Source of the DNA: Speluncibacter jeojiensis
Lineage (GTDB): Bacteria > Actinomycetota > Actinomycetes > Mycobacteriales > Mycobacteriaceae
Direction: 5' to 3'
Assembly (NCBI RefSeq): GCF_029589495.1
Contig: NZ_JAAIVF010000008.1
Span: forward strand, 1-64,000
Length of the DNA: 64,000 bases
Position numbers and translations under genes: made by a program. The notes below the pieces were generated by a model. That model ran no database searches. It worked only from the letters and a program-made list of their open reading frames with translations, and was not told where the DNA came from. Shown here piece after piece: positions 32,560-39,493 of the stretch (its first letter is position 1; each line of letters opens with the position of its first letter).

Positions 32560-32744
32560 CAGATGGGCTCCTTGGCGTATCGGTGGGCGACGATCATGGC
32601 GATCGCGTGGCGGGTGGGGCCGAAGGCCGATACCTCACGCCACGGGGAGCACGCGGTGGCGCGGTGGGCGACGATCCAGCACTGGATGCGGCCGTTGGCT
32701 GAGCGGATCGCGCGGACTCGCCAGCTGCGTGGCGCGCGCGTCAC
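32559..32744 (-). CDS. Small basic protein, 61 aa
   Basis: GTG at 32744 overlaps the clamp gene stop. It carries RSWRVRAIRSANGRIQCWIV and HAIAMIVAHRYAKEPI. Family not recognised. Confidence 0.5.
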   Translation of the reverse strand: MTRAPRSWRVRAIRSANGRIQCWIVAHRATACSPWREVSAFGPTRHAIAMIVAHRYAKEPI

Positions 32745-33436
32745 GCCGTGGCCTCGGCGGTCGGGTCGGTCAGGCGGCGTGTCCACGCCTGCGCCCACGC
32801 GCGGGTCTCGGCGTACTCGGACTCGGACAGCGGCACCGGCATCAGCGCGCCGAGGAACGATTCACCGCACCGGAACAACACGGACCGGATGCCGGCGCGG
32901 GCTTCGATGATGACGGGCTTCTGGTAGGCGGCAGCGGCGGTCTTGAACCGGGCCAACAGTTTCCCGTTCACGGTCATGTCCTCGATGAGGATCGGGGCCG
33001 AGTGGACCGAGCGGGCAAACAGGCGGGGCACGTCGGTGAACGAGTCGTCGACGTCGAGGCGGGGCAGCTGCAGGGCGCGGCCGTCGATCATGCCGGACGA
33101 GTCGGTGATGGTGACGTGCTCGCCGGTGGTGTCGATGCGCAGCAGGTACTGCGGCTCGTCGCCCTTCTCCGGGCCCGCTTTGAACAGGGCGAGGATCTTT
33201 CCGGCGTCGTCGACGGTGAGGTCGATCGCCTCGAGCTCGGGGGCGAGGTGGGAGTGCACGGACACGATCGCGAGGCCGGCGGAGAACCGGTCGGTTGCGG
33301 TGACGGTGACGTTTTCGGGGCCGACGTCGAGCCGGATCCGCGCGAGTGCGGGCAGGTCTTTGTCGGTGCAGGCGTGGATCAGGACTGAGGCGAGGGCGGC
33401 GCGGAAGTCGCTGGTTCCCACCAGGATCGACACCAT
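32741..33436 (-). CDS. DnaN-like sliding clamp protein, 231 aa (two domains)
   Basis: ATG at 33436. Clamp-like features: SDFRAALASVLIHA, VTVTATDRFSAGLAIV (compare the TATDGYRL motif of DnaN), ALQLPRLDVDD, and IRSVLFRCGESFLGALMPVPL, which mirrors the DnaN C-terminal strands. Bacterial clamps have three ~120-residue domains and are dimers. This one is long enough for only two, so a ring would need three subunits or it may not form a ring. No polymerase is visible nearby. Confidence 0.75.
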   Translation of the reverse strand: MVSILVGTSDFRAALASVLIHACTDKDLPALARIRLDVGPENVTVTATDRFSAGLAIVSVHSHLAPELEAIDLTVDDAGKILALFKAGPEKGDEPQYLLRIDTTGEHVTITDSSGMIDGRALQLPRLDVDDSFTDVPRLFARSVHSAPILIEDMTVNGKLLARFKTAAAAYQKPVIIEARAGIRSVLFRCGESFLGALMPVPLSESEYAETRAWAQAWTRRLTDPTAEATA

Positions 33437-33438
33437 CG

Positions 33439-33609
33439 TCAGGACACCTTCTCTCGGTTGAGGGGGAACAGGGCTTGCTGCCCGCGCACGGGCGCATGGG
33501 GCTGGTCGGGGCCGCCGGTGATCCATTTCCAGATCTGGACGCGGCGTTCGTCGGGGAGCTGGTGCCACCACGCCTCGGCCGTGCGGGCCAGCTCGCCCGG
33601 GCTGGTCAC
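33439..33609 (-). CDS. Hypothetical early protein, 56 aa
   Basis: GTG at 33609 overlaps the upstream stop. It contains GELARTAEAWWHQLPDERRV, QIWKWITGG, an aromatic-rich helix pair. Unknown. Confidence 0.55.
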   Translation of the reverse strand: MTSPGELARTAEAWWHQLPDERRVQIWKWITGGPDQPHAPVRGQQALFPLNREKVS

Positions 33610-33917
33610 CGGCGGGCCCGGGCGGGCAGGTCGAGGCGGATGTGCGCGGGGCGCGGGTTGTGGGGCTTGTGGGCAGTGCAGGTGCGGGCGTGGAGCATGA
33701 ACAACATCTCCCCGTCGGCGTGCGCGGCGGTGAGGCGGTCGCCGGTGAGCAGCTCGGCCCACAGCGCTTCACGTCCGGTGGCGGGGTGCGGGGCCGAGAA
33801 CACGCGCGCGGTGCCGTGGTCGCTGTCGGGGGACAGGTCGATCGGCACGCGGGTGCCGCGGCCGCTGGTGAGGACCCAGCGGACCGGGCTCCCGCAGTCC
33901 CTGCACTGCCCAGCCAT
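33606..33917 (-). CDS. Zinc-ribbon-type small protein, 103 aa
   Basis: ATG at 33917. The N-terminus CRDCGSPVRWVLTSGRGTRV begins a zinc-ribbon-like knuckle; THKPHNPRPAHIRLDLPARA follows near the end. Similar phage proteins occur without known function. Confidence 0.6.
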   Translation of the reverse strand: MAGQCRDCGSPVRWVLTSGRGTRVPIDLSPDSDHGTARVFSAPHPATGREALWAELLTGDRLTAAHADGEMLFMLHARTCTAHKPHNPRPAHIRLDLPARARR

Positions 33918-34297
33918 CAGCAGTCCTCGAACGCGGCCATAGCGGCGAACGCGACCATCGCCGAGGCCAGGTCCACGACCTCGGCCGCGGTGAACCGGGT
34001 CCCACGGTCGACGACCACACGGACCCGGCCACCGTCGTCGAGCACGACGCCCGCGGTTTCCTCCGCGTTCCACCACACCTTGTCGGCCGGGACCGGCGGC
34101 AACGCGAGCAACGCTTCCTGCGCCCGCAACGGCCGCGTCGTACCGCGCTCGGCGAGGTGGCCGGCCAACTGCTCGAGCACCACCTTCAGTTCGCCGAGCA
34201 CCCAGAACCCGCGGAAGCCTTCCTCGCGTTGAAAGGACTTCGACACGGTGTCCCGCAACCGCTGCGCCTCGATGATCAGGTCGATCGTCGTCGTCAT
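33917..34297 (-). CDS. Hypothetical early protein, 126 aa
   Basis: ATG at 34297 overlaps the WhiB-like gene stop (ATGA). Helical N-terminus (TIDLIIEAQRLRDTVSKSFQ) with a beta segment (AGVVLDDGGRVRVVVDRGTR) and a final helix. Family not recognised. Confidence 0.6.
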   Translation of the reverse strand: MTTTIDLIIEAQRLRDTVSKSFQREEGFRGFWVLGELKVVLEQLAGHLAERGTTRPLRAQEALLALPPVPADKVWWNAEETAGVVLDDGGRVRVVVDRGTRFTAAEVVDLASAMVAFAAMAAFEDC

Positions 34298-34749
34298 GCC
34301 GCCACCGCCTGCGCCCGCTTCGCGTCGATGCGTTGACGTTTCGTGCACGTCGCGCACTCGTGCCGCGACGTCGCCGCGACGGTGCCCGGCCAGTCCGCGG
34401 CGCGACCGCCGCTGGGGCGCATCATCTTCCCGCACCCACACGGCCGGGGCCACTGCACCGACGTGTTGTAGCGGCGCGGCGCCACGTCCTGCTCGCCGAG
34501 CATCACCCGCAGGGCATCAGTGCTACGCCGGCCTTCGATCTCCACCCCGGCCACGATCATCCCGGTCTCGGGAGTGATGAGGGCCTGGCGGATGCACGCG
34601 GTCTGCACATCGACCGGGCAGCCGAAGCAGCGCTCGCGGGCCGCGTCCGGGCGCTTCCGCCCCGACGGCAACGAATCGGCGCACCACAGCTCCGGATCAA
34701 CACCCGGGGTCGCGCACTTACCGCGCAACCGCCAATCACGTTCGGTCAC
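34294..34749 (-). CDS. WhiB-like transcriptional regulator, 151 aa
   Basis: GTG at 34749 overlaps the upstream stop. The N-terminal domain has the four conserved cysteines and signature of WhiB proteins: GKCATPGVDPELW, ERCFGCPVDVQTACIRQA, then GMIVAGVEI. These bind a 4Fe-4S cluster and act with the principal sigma factor in actinobacteria. A C-terminal extension carries CGCGKMM and CATCTKRQR, probably a zinc site. WhiB homologues of other actinophages act as repressors and in exclusion; here that is inference. Confidence 0.8.
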   Translation of the reverse strand: MTERDWRLRGKCATPGVDPELWCADSLPSGRKRPDAARERCFGCPVDVQTACIRQALITPETGMIVAGVEIEGRRSTDALRVMLGEQDVAPRRYNTSVQWPRPCGCGKMMRPSGGRAADWPGTVAATSRHECATCTKRQRIDAKRAQAVAA

Positions 34750-35195
34750 TGGGCACCTCCGGTGTAGCGGACGAACAACACCTTGCTGCGAACAGCAGTC
34801 TCGAACCCGGGCCCGAACCCGGCATTGCCCTTGCGGGCCGACAGCGCGAGCGAGGACGGCGACTTGAACGGATCGCCGGCGCTCGGGAGGTACTTGATCC
34901 ACTGGCCGCGGTGCGCCTTCGCGAACTCGATCAGCTGAGCGCGCACCTTCGGGATCGTGGAACCCCGGCCGGTGAACGATTCGGGAAGATCGCCGACCAA
35001 CTCGAACGGCGCGGGCCCTGTAAGGCGCGTGACCATGTCGGCTGTGATGCTGTCGACGGCCGCGGCCTGGCGAGTTGTGGGTGTGGAGTCCGGGTCGGTG
35101 AGGGTGGCGGTGAGCTTCGCTCGGGCTTCCTCACGGGCCAGCTCACGCTGGTACCGGCGCTGCTCGCGGTCGTCGAGCTCGTCGAGGCTGCTCAT
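34746..35195 (-). CDS. Hypothetical early protein, 149 aa
   Basis: ATG at 35195 overlaps the upstream stop. A charged coiled N-terminus (DDREQRRYQRELAREEARAK) precedes a compact region (LVGDLPESFTGRGSTIPKVR, AHRGQWIKYLPSAGDP) and ends FVRYTGG. Family not recognised. Confidence 0.6.
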   Translation of the reverse strand: MSSLDELDDREQRRYQRELAREEARAKLTATLTDPDSTPTTRQAAAVDSITADMVTRLTGPAPFELVGDLPESFTGRGSTIPKVRAQLIEFAKAHRGQWIKYLPSAGDPFKSPSSLALSARKGNAGFGPGFETAVRSKVLFVRYTGGAQ

Positions 35196-35431
35196 GCGAT
35201 CACCCACCAGATGCCCCACGCGATGACGAGGACGAGGGTCGCGGCGGCGAGTGCCTTCTGTAGCCACGTGATCCAGGAGCACGCGGTCAGGTCGAGGGTC
35301 GGGCGGGCGACGAGCTCGCCGCGGTCGACGATCGCGTAGGGGATCGGCTCATCGTCGGCGACGTTGCAGGCGTCGAGGGTGCCGAGCACGTCGATGCTCG
35401 TCCAGCTGTCGGGGACGTATCCGCACCTCAT
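35192..35431 (-). CDS. Small protein with C-terminal membrane helix, 79 aa
   Basis: ATG at 35431 overlaps the upstream stop. Soluble N-terminus (DSWTSIDVLGTLDACNVAD), then one membrane span near the end (ALAAATLVLVIAWGIWWVIA), a tail-anchored layout. Unknown role. Confidence 0.6.
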   Translation of the reverse strand: MRCGYVPDSWTSIDVLGTLDACNVADDEPIPYAIVDRGELVARPTLDLTACSWITWLQKALAAATLVLVIAWGIWWVIA

Positions 35432-35664
35432 GCGATCACCAGCCCTGCCATCAGCAGCACGGCCGCGATCAGGACCATGCCGGCGGCGATGGAGGCCACG
35501 TCGGACAGGGTCAGCGACTGGAACGTCGGCTCGAACTCGTTGGCCCGGGCCACCGGGGAGTCGACGGCATCCCCGGTGGCCGGCGTCTGCACCGCGTAGT
35601 AGACGGTTCGGGCGGCGACGGATGCACTCAGTTGGTGAGATGAAGTACAGTCGGTTACTGACAT
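35428..35664 (-). CDS. Small protein with C-terminal membrane helix, 78 aa
   Basis: ATG at 35664 follows GAGGGG. A polar N-terminus (SSHQLSASVAARTVYYAVQT) is followed by one membrane span (IAAGMVLIAAVLLMAGLVIA) at the end, like its downstream neighbour. Unknown role, perhaps exclusion or envelope effects. Confidence 0.6.
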   Translation of the reverse strand: MSVTDCTSSHQLSASVAARTVYYAVQTPATGDAVDSPVARANEFEPTFQSLTLSDVASIAAGMVLIAAVLLMAGLVIA

Positions 35665-35730
35665 TGAAAGTTCCCCTCTTTGTCGTAGGCCTCGTTGGCG
35701 GTGGTGCGCTGGCGGGGCCATTTCTTTTGG

Positions 35731-35868
35731 TCAGGATGCAAGTTGCTGCGGCGCCGGTGCGGCCCGGAAGGCTGCCTTGACCCGGTCGAGCTGCTCAACT
35801 GTCAGAGGTGTTGCGCGCGAGAGGGCCTCGTCGACCCAGTCGGTCATCGCTGGCGTCCAACTGGTCAT
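35731..35868 (-). CDS. Small helical early protein, 45 aa
   Basis: ATG at 35868 overlaps the stop of the Cro-like gene (ATGA). The peptide MTSWTPAMTDWVDEALSRA, then LTVEQLDRVKAAFRAAPAPQ, is amphipathic and non-random. Located as second gene of the leftward early operon, a place often used for small regulators or excision functions; no family assigned. Confidence 0.6.
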   Translation of the reverse strand: MTSWTPAMTDWVDEALSRATPLTVEQLDRVKAAFRAAPAPQQLAS

Positions 35869-36083
35869 GCCGCCTCGATGTCGAGCAGGCGATTTGGGTG
35901 ACAGTCGAGTGCATTGCAGATGCGGATGATGTCGTTGGCGGTGAACTCGCGCTTGCCCGTCATCCGTCGCGAGAGTGTCCCTTCACGGATGCCGGACATA
36001 CCTGCCAGCACCTTCTGCGAGAGCCCGCGCTCGGCGAGGACCACGCGCACGTTGCGGGCGATGCGTGGGGTGTGGTCTTCCAT
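35865..36083 (-). CDS. Cro-like HTH regulator, 72 aa, first gene of the leftward operon
   Basis: A helix-turn-helix of the Cro/C1 type spans residues ~20-50 (RGLSQKVLAGMSGIREGTLS, RRMTGKREF), with NDIIRICNALDCHP at the end. A longer frame extends upstream, but ATG 36083 is preferred because a -35/-10 pair ends seven bases before it, which implies a leaderless mRNA. It would be the early regulator opposing the rightward HTH gene. Confidence 0.8.
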   Translation of the reverse strand: MEDHTPRIARNVRVVLAERGLSQKVLAGMSGIREGTLSRRMTGKREFTANDIIRICNALDCHPNRLLDIEAA

Positions 36084-36090
36084 GCGGAAC

Positions 36091-36119
36091 ACATTACGTT
36101 CCATTTGGAACGGCCGCAA
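36091..36119 (-). promoter_or_regulatory. Leftward early promoter with operator O1 in its spacer
   Basis: On the minus strand, -35 TTGCGG (36119-36114) and -10 TAATGT (36096-36091) are separated by exactly 17 bp. That spacer contains the perfect inverted repeat GTTCC-ATTT-GGAAC (36098-36111). Seven bases separate the -10 from the ATG at 36083, so the transcript is probably leaderless. Binding at O1 would block this promoter directly. Confidence 0.7.
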
Positions 36120-36153
36120 CGCGAATCTCACAGGGAGTTTCAAGGATGTAAGT

Positions 36154-36183
36154 TTGGGCCGTAGTCCATTTGGGCACTACAAT
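36154..36183 (+). promoter_or_regulatory. Rightward repressor promoter with operator O2
   Basis: -35-like TTGGGC (36154-36159) and -10 TACAAT (36178-36183) are 18 bp apart, with an ATG at 36191, seven bases after the -10. A second copy of the operator core, GTCCATTTGGGC (36164-36175), fills the spacer. The -35 is weak, as expected for a regulated promoter. Confidence 0.6.
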
Positions 36184-36196
36184 GTTCCAAATGGAC
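36184..36196. promoter_or_regulatory. Operator O3 at the repressor start codon
   Basis: GTTCCAAATGGAC is the inverse of the CCATTTGG core shared with O1 and O2. It spans the predicted transcription start and ATG (36191) of the rightward HTH gene, a position suited to autorepression. Confidence 0.65.
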
Positions 36197-36454
36197 ACAC
36201 AGCGGGAGTTGAGTGTTGACGCCGTGCGGGCCGCCATCGGCACCGAACTCCGGGTGCTGCGCGCGCGTCAGGACCTGAGTCGAGAGCAGGTCGTCGAGGC
36301 CACCGGCATCAGCCTTTCCGCAATCCGGCGACTTGAGAAGGGTCTACGGGACCTTGACATCCCGCAGCTGATCGCCCTAGCGGACGTACTCCAGACAACG
36401 CCGGCAGCGTTCATGGAGGCTGTCCAGAACGCGCTCACTCGGGCCGGCGAATAG
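36191..36454 (+). CDS. HTH immunity repressor candidate, 87 aa
   Basis: This is the only supported plus-strand gene in the prophage. The HTH spans residues ~15-55 (IGTELRVLRARQDLSREQVV, EATGISLSAIRRLEKG), followed by LDIPQLIALADVLQTTPAAF, a typical XRE dimer-interface helix. ATG 36191 fits a leaderless transcript; ATG 36182 and TTG 36170 are alternatives. It is divergent from the Cro-like gene and shares its operators, so it is the likely lysogeny repressor. It lacks a CI-type cleavable domain. Confidence 0.75.
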   Translation: MDTQRELSVDAVRAAIGTELRVLRARQDLSREQVVEATGISLSAIRRLEKGLRDLDIPQLIALADVLQTTPAAFMEAVQNALTRAGE

Positions 36455-36628
36455 ACGCGGGCACTGGGTGACCTCGCGAAGCGAAATCCGGTGCGCGGCT
36501 GACGAGGTGATGATGTCGTTCACCGTGATGTCGTCGATCAGTGCGGGGATCTCATCGCGACCGATCCCTCTGTCACCCGCCACATGGTCGCACCACATCA
36601 GATCGGTCCCCGACGTCTGCATCGCCAC
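36377..36628 (-). CDS. Possible small early protein overlapping the repressor 3' end, 83 aa
   Basis: GTG at 36628 follows AGGAG six bases upstream, a good signal. The sequence (MQTSGTDLMWCDHVAG, ALIDDITVNDIITSSAAHRI) is non-random, but the last ~26 codons are antisense to the repressor gene. Position beside the integrase makes a directionality factor one option; this is speculation. Confidence 0.45.
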   Translation of the reverse strand: MAMQTSGTDLMWCDHVAGDRGIGRDEIPALIDDITVNDIITSSAAHRISLREVTQCPRLFAGPSERVLDSLHERCRRCLEYVR

Positions 36629-36683
36629 ACCACTCTCCTATCGGCCGTTCGGTAGCAAAGGACAGTAGCGCGGTGGTGTGACA

Positions 36684-36699
36684 CCTCACAGAGGTGAGG
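36684..36699. terminator. Inverted repeat CCTCAC-AGAG-GTGAGG
   Basis: A 6-bp perfect stem with a 4-nt loop lies between the integrase stop and the small ORF. It may end transcription from both sides or be a protein site; the stem is short and no T tract follows. Confidence 0.35.
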
Positions 36700-36763
36700 G
36701 TAAGTCGGGCTATTCATCGACCGACATGATCTCGCTGAGCGGGACACTTGGTCGCGTGAGCAA

Positions 36764-38119
36764 TCACAACCAGTCGATGCGCACGAACTCTGGCCGAAAC
36801 ACCTTGCCCCGCGGCTGCCGGCAGATCCGCACCGTCGCCAGCGACCGTACAACCTCGCGGCGGGTGACGATCGACATCCCATCCCACCGGCCGCGCGCTG
36901 TCGGGCCGAGGAGTTCGAGCACAAGCGGTGACACCGTCGACTGCGCTCGCCGCTCGGCAGCGAGAATCTGCGGCAGCAGCTTCGCCTCGATCCGAGCTAG
37001 CGCGGCCGGCGACAGTGACCCATCGGCGGCCTGATCGACGAACCCGTCCAGGCGGGCCCGCAGCGTGCGGGCCTCGATGAGCGCGTCGGCCGGGCCCGTC
37101 GCCTCGAGCTCGTCGGGCGCCGATAGCGATTCACACCTGCGCAGGATCACCTCGGTCACCAGCATGTCGACCGGCTCCATCTTCCGGCTGACGCACCGGT
37201 CCTCGCACACGTACGAGCCGCCACCGTTGGACTTCATGCGCCACACGTACTTTCCGCACTCGTCGCACGTCGCGATTCCGGTCAGCAGGTGCTTCGGCTC
37301 GACGCCGCGGTGCGTCTTGCGGCCCGGCGCATCGAGCAGTGTGCACAGTCGCATGTGGTCGTCGCGCGTGATCAGCGGCTCCCACTGGCCTTGGGTCAGC
37401 TCACCATGATGCGATCTGAGGCCGGCATAGGTTGGTCGGCGGATCATGTCTTTGACCTGCTGTGGCCGCCAGGTTTCCCCGCCCGTGGCCGTCGGAACTC
37501 CACGCGCGGTCAGATCCCGGGCAACCGACCAGATGGAGTCGCCGGCTAACAGTCGGTGCGCGACCTCGCGGACGACCGCGGCCTGGTTCTCGTGCGGGAC
37601 CCGCTCGACGATCCGGCCGGTGGTGATGTCGCGGACCGCGCGGTAGCCGTAGGGGATTTTCCCGTGTGGCTTGCCGGCGGCAGCGTCGGCCCGCAGTGCG
37701 CGCAGCACTCGCTCGCGGATCTTCTCCGCCTCGTTCTCGGCGAGCAGCGCGTCGAGGCCGGTGCGGAACCGGTCCTCGCCGCGGCGCAGGTCAAAGGTGT
37801 TGCCGGAGTAGGACCACAGAACGCCGCGCTCGGCGCACAGCTCCCGCAGCGCGACGTACGCGGCGAGGTCACGTTGTGCGCGCGACGCCTCCCAGGTGAC
37901 GAGGATGTCGCCGGCCTGCAGGGCATCGGCGAGACGCTCATACGCTGGTCGGGCCTTGCCGGAATGGCGGCTCGCGCCGATGTCGTTGTCGGTGAGGACT
38001 TCCGAGACCTGCCAGCCCTCGCGGGCGCAGACCTGGCGGCATTCCGCCTCTTGCTCGGCGACGGACCTGCCCCGGCCTGTAGGGTCAGACGACACTCGGC
38101 AATAGATGATCGCCTTCAT
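36764..38119 (-). CDS. int: Large serine integrase, 451 aa
   Basis: The N-terminal resolvase domain (residues ~1-140) has the nucleophile serine in IIYCRVSSDPTGRG and the conserved R residues of EASRAQRDL. The recombinase domain begins PHGKIPYGYRAVRD, and a zinc-ribbon (CDECGKYVW, then CEDRCVSRKME) plus C-terminal coiled coil (ALIEARTLRARLDGF, IEAKLLPQILAAERRAQ) follow. These integrases use short attP/attB sites with a 2-bp core and need a partner protein to excise. The gene abuts the attachment junction. Confidence 0.93.
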   Translation of the reverse strand: MKAIIYCRVSSDPTGRGRSVAEQEAECRQVCAREGWQVSEVLTDNDIGASRHSGKARPAYERLADALQAGDILVTWEASRAQRDLAAYVALRELCAERGVLWSYSGNTFDLRRGEDRFRTGLDALLAENEAEKIRERVLRALRADAAAGKPHGKIPYGYRAVRDITTGRIVERVPHENQAAVVREVAHRLLAGDSIWSVARDLTARGVPTATGGETWRPQQVKDMIRRPTYAGLRSHHGELTQGQWEPLITRDDHMRLCTLLDAPGRKTHRGVEPKHLLTGIATCDECGKYVWRMKSNGGGSYVCEDRCVSRKMEPVDMLVTEVILRRCESLSAPDELEATGPADALIEARTLRARLDGFVDQAADGSLSPAALARIEAKLLPQILAAERRAQSTVSPLVLELLGPTARGRWDGMSIVTRREVVRSLATVRICRQPRGKVFRPEFVRIDWL

Positions 38120-38125
38120 GCCGCA

Positions 38126-38141
38126 CGACCGTACACGGTCG
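38126..38141. repeat. Palindrome CGACCGT-AC-ACGGTCG beside the attachment site
   Basis: A 7-bp perfect inverted repeat with a 2-bp centre lies between the integrase start and the host junction. It might be the phage half of the hybrid att site, or an operator controlling the integrase. Confidence 0.55.
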
Positions 38142-38175
38142 GCTACGCTTCATGACTCAGTAGAGCCACCCCATC
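38142..38175. other. Prophage attachment junction (hybrid att site)
   Basis: The permease frame reads normally to the codons for GFTMGWLY and then meets TGA at 38157-38159, right where phage-side sequence (integrase upstream region) begins. A permease would normally continue with Trp after GWLY, so the crossover lies within the last few codons. The exact 2-bp core cannot be set without the other junction. Confidence 0.7.
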
Positions 38176-38501
38176 GTGAATCCGGCCCATTCGCCGATGC
38201 CGATGCGGGCGTACTCCGAGAACGAACCGCTCGCCGGGACCGCGGCCCCCATCTCGCCGAGCATGCGCATCACCGAGATCACGATCAGCCCGGCGATCAG
38301 GTACGAGATCAGGACCGCGGGGCCGGCCTTGGCGATGCCGACCCCGGTGCCGAGGAACAACCCGGCGCCGATGGCCGAGCCCAGGCCCATCATCGTCAGG
38401 TGCCGGACCTTCAGCCCGTTGCCGAGCGGTGCCGGGACGCCGTCCGGACGTGCGCCGTCGGGACCGGTGGTGTCGGGTCCGGTCACCTGCGATGGGTTCA
38501 T
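38157..38501 (-). pseudogene. Amino-acid permease, N-terminal fragment cut by the prophage
   Basis: The 114 residues match the start of APC-superfamily amino-acid permeases: LKVRHLTMMGLGSAIGAGLF with the GSAIGAGLF substrate motif, helix 2 (AVLISYLIAGLIVISVMRML) and GEMGAAVPASGSFSEYA. The protein ends inside transmembrane segment 3 at the prophage junction; full permeases have about 450-500 residues. Transport function is presumably lost while the prophage is integrated. Confidence 0.88.
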
Positions 38502-38533
38502 GCGTTTCTCAGTCGGGGTCGGGTCGTGCAGAG

Positions 38534-39493
38534 TCAGTCGTTGGCGTGCAGGGCGGCGTTGAGCTCGATGCCGGTGCCCGCCTTGGCGACCACCTCGACA
38601 CCACCGGTCAGTGAGTTGCGGCGCAGCAGCATGTTGGAGCGGCCGCTGAGGTCCTTGGCCTTGACGACGGTGCCGTCCGGGCCGGTGACCTTGGTGCCGG
38701 CGGTGACGTACAGGCCGGCCTCGACCACGCAGTCGTCGCCGAGGGAGATGCCGATGCCGGAGTTGGCGCCGAGCAGGCAGCGCTCGCCGATGGAGATGAC
38801 CTCCTTGCCGCCGCCGGAGAGGGTGCCCATGATCGACGCGCCGCCGCCGACGTCGGAGCCGTCCCCGACGACCACGCCGCCGGAGATCCGGCCCTCGACC
38901 ATCGAGTTGCCCAGCGTGCCGGCGTTGAAGTTGACGAAGCCCTCGTGCATGACGGTGGTGCCCGACGCGAGGTGCGCGCCGAGGCGCACCCGGTCGGCGT
39001 CGCCGATCCGGACGCCCGACGGCACCACGTAGTCGACCATCCGGGGGAACTTGTCGACGCCGTAGACCGTCACCGGCGCGTGCGCGCGCAGCTTGGCGCG
39101 GACGGTCTCGAAGCCCTCGACCGCGCAGGGTCCGTAGTTGGTCCACACCACGTTGGCGAGCAGCCCGAACATTCCGTCGAGGCTCAGTCCGTGCGGGCGG
39201 ACCAGCCGGTGCGAGAGCAGGTGCAGTCGCAGGTAGAGGTCGTGGGTGTCGGCCGGGACGTCGGCCAGCGAGGCGATGGTGGTGCGCACCGCGACCTTTT
39301 CCACGCCGCGGTTGGCGTCGGTGCCGACCAGTGCGGCGAGGTCGGCGGGGATGTCGGCGGCCTCGAGCCGGACGGTTCCGGCCGGGCCGAACTCGCCCAG
39401 CGCGGGCGCCGGATACCAGGTGTCGAGGACGGTGCCGTCCGTGGTGATGGTTGCGATGCCTACGGCTTGTGCTCCGGTGGTCTGTGCGCTCAC
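38534..39493 (-). CDS. dapD: Tetrahydrodipicolinate N-succinyltransferase DapD, 319 aa
   Basis: Long left-handed beta-helix with repeated hexapeptides ([40 protein letters not shown]) and the DapD regions [20 protein letters not shown] and [15 protein letters not shown]. It succinylates tetrahydrodipicolinate on the way to meso-diaminopimelate and lysine. GTG at 39493 is divergent from dapE across a 99-bp shared promoter region. Confidence 0.93.
   Translation of the reverse strand: MSAQTTGAQAVGIATITTDGTVLDTWYPAPALGEFGPAGTVRLEAADIPADLAALVGTDANRGVEKVAVRTTIASLADVPADTHDLYLRLHLLSHRLVRPHGLSLDGMFGLLANVVWTNYGPCAVEGFETVRAKLRAHAPVTVYGVDKFPRMVDYVVPSGVRIGDADRVRLGAHLASGTTVMHEGFVNFNAGTLGNSMVEGRISGGVVVGDGSDVGGGASIMGTLSGGGKEVISIGERCLLGANSGIGISLGDDCVVEAGLYVTAGTKVTGPDGTVVKAKDLSGRSNMLLRRNSLTGGVEVVAKAGTGIELNAALHAND

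Larger units (their letters stand above)
1..38160. mobile_element. Integrated temperate siphovirus prophage (left end outside window)
   Basis: A continuous block of phage genes runs almost entirely on the minus strand in canonical order: integrase, switch, early genes, terminase, portal, capsid, tail, lysis, fibres. The right boundary is where an amino-acid permease reading frame breaks off at a TGA (38157-38159), 38 bp upstream of the serine integrase start. The tail-fibre gene is still open at position 1, so the other junction and the rest of the permease should lie to the left of the window. All expected structural genes seen here are intact, so the element could still be inducible, but that is inference. 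Confidence 0.95.
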
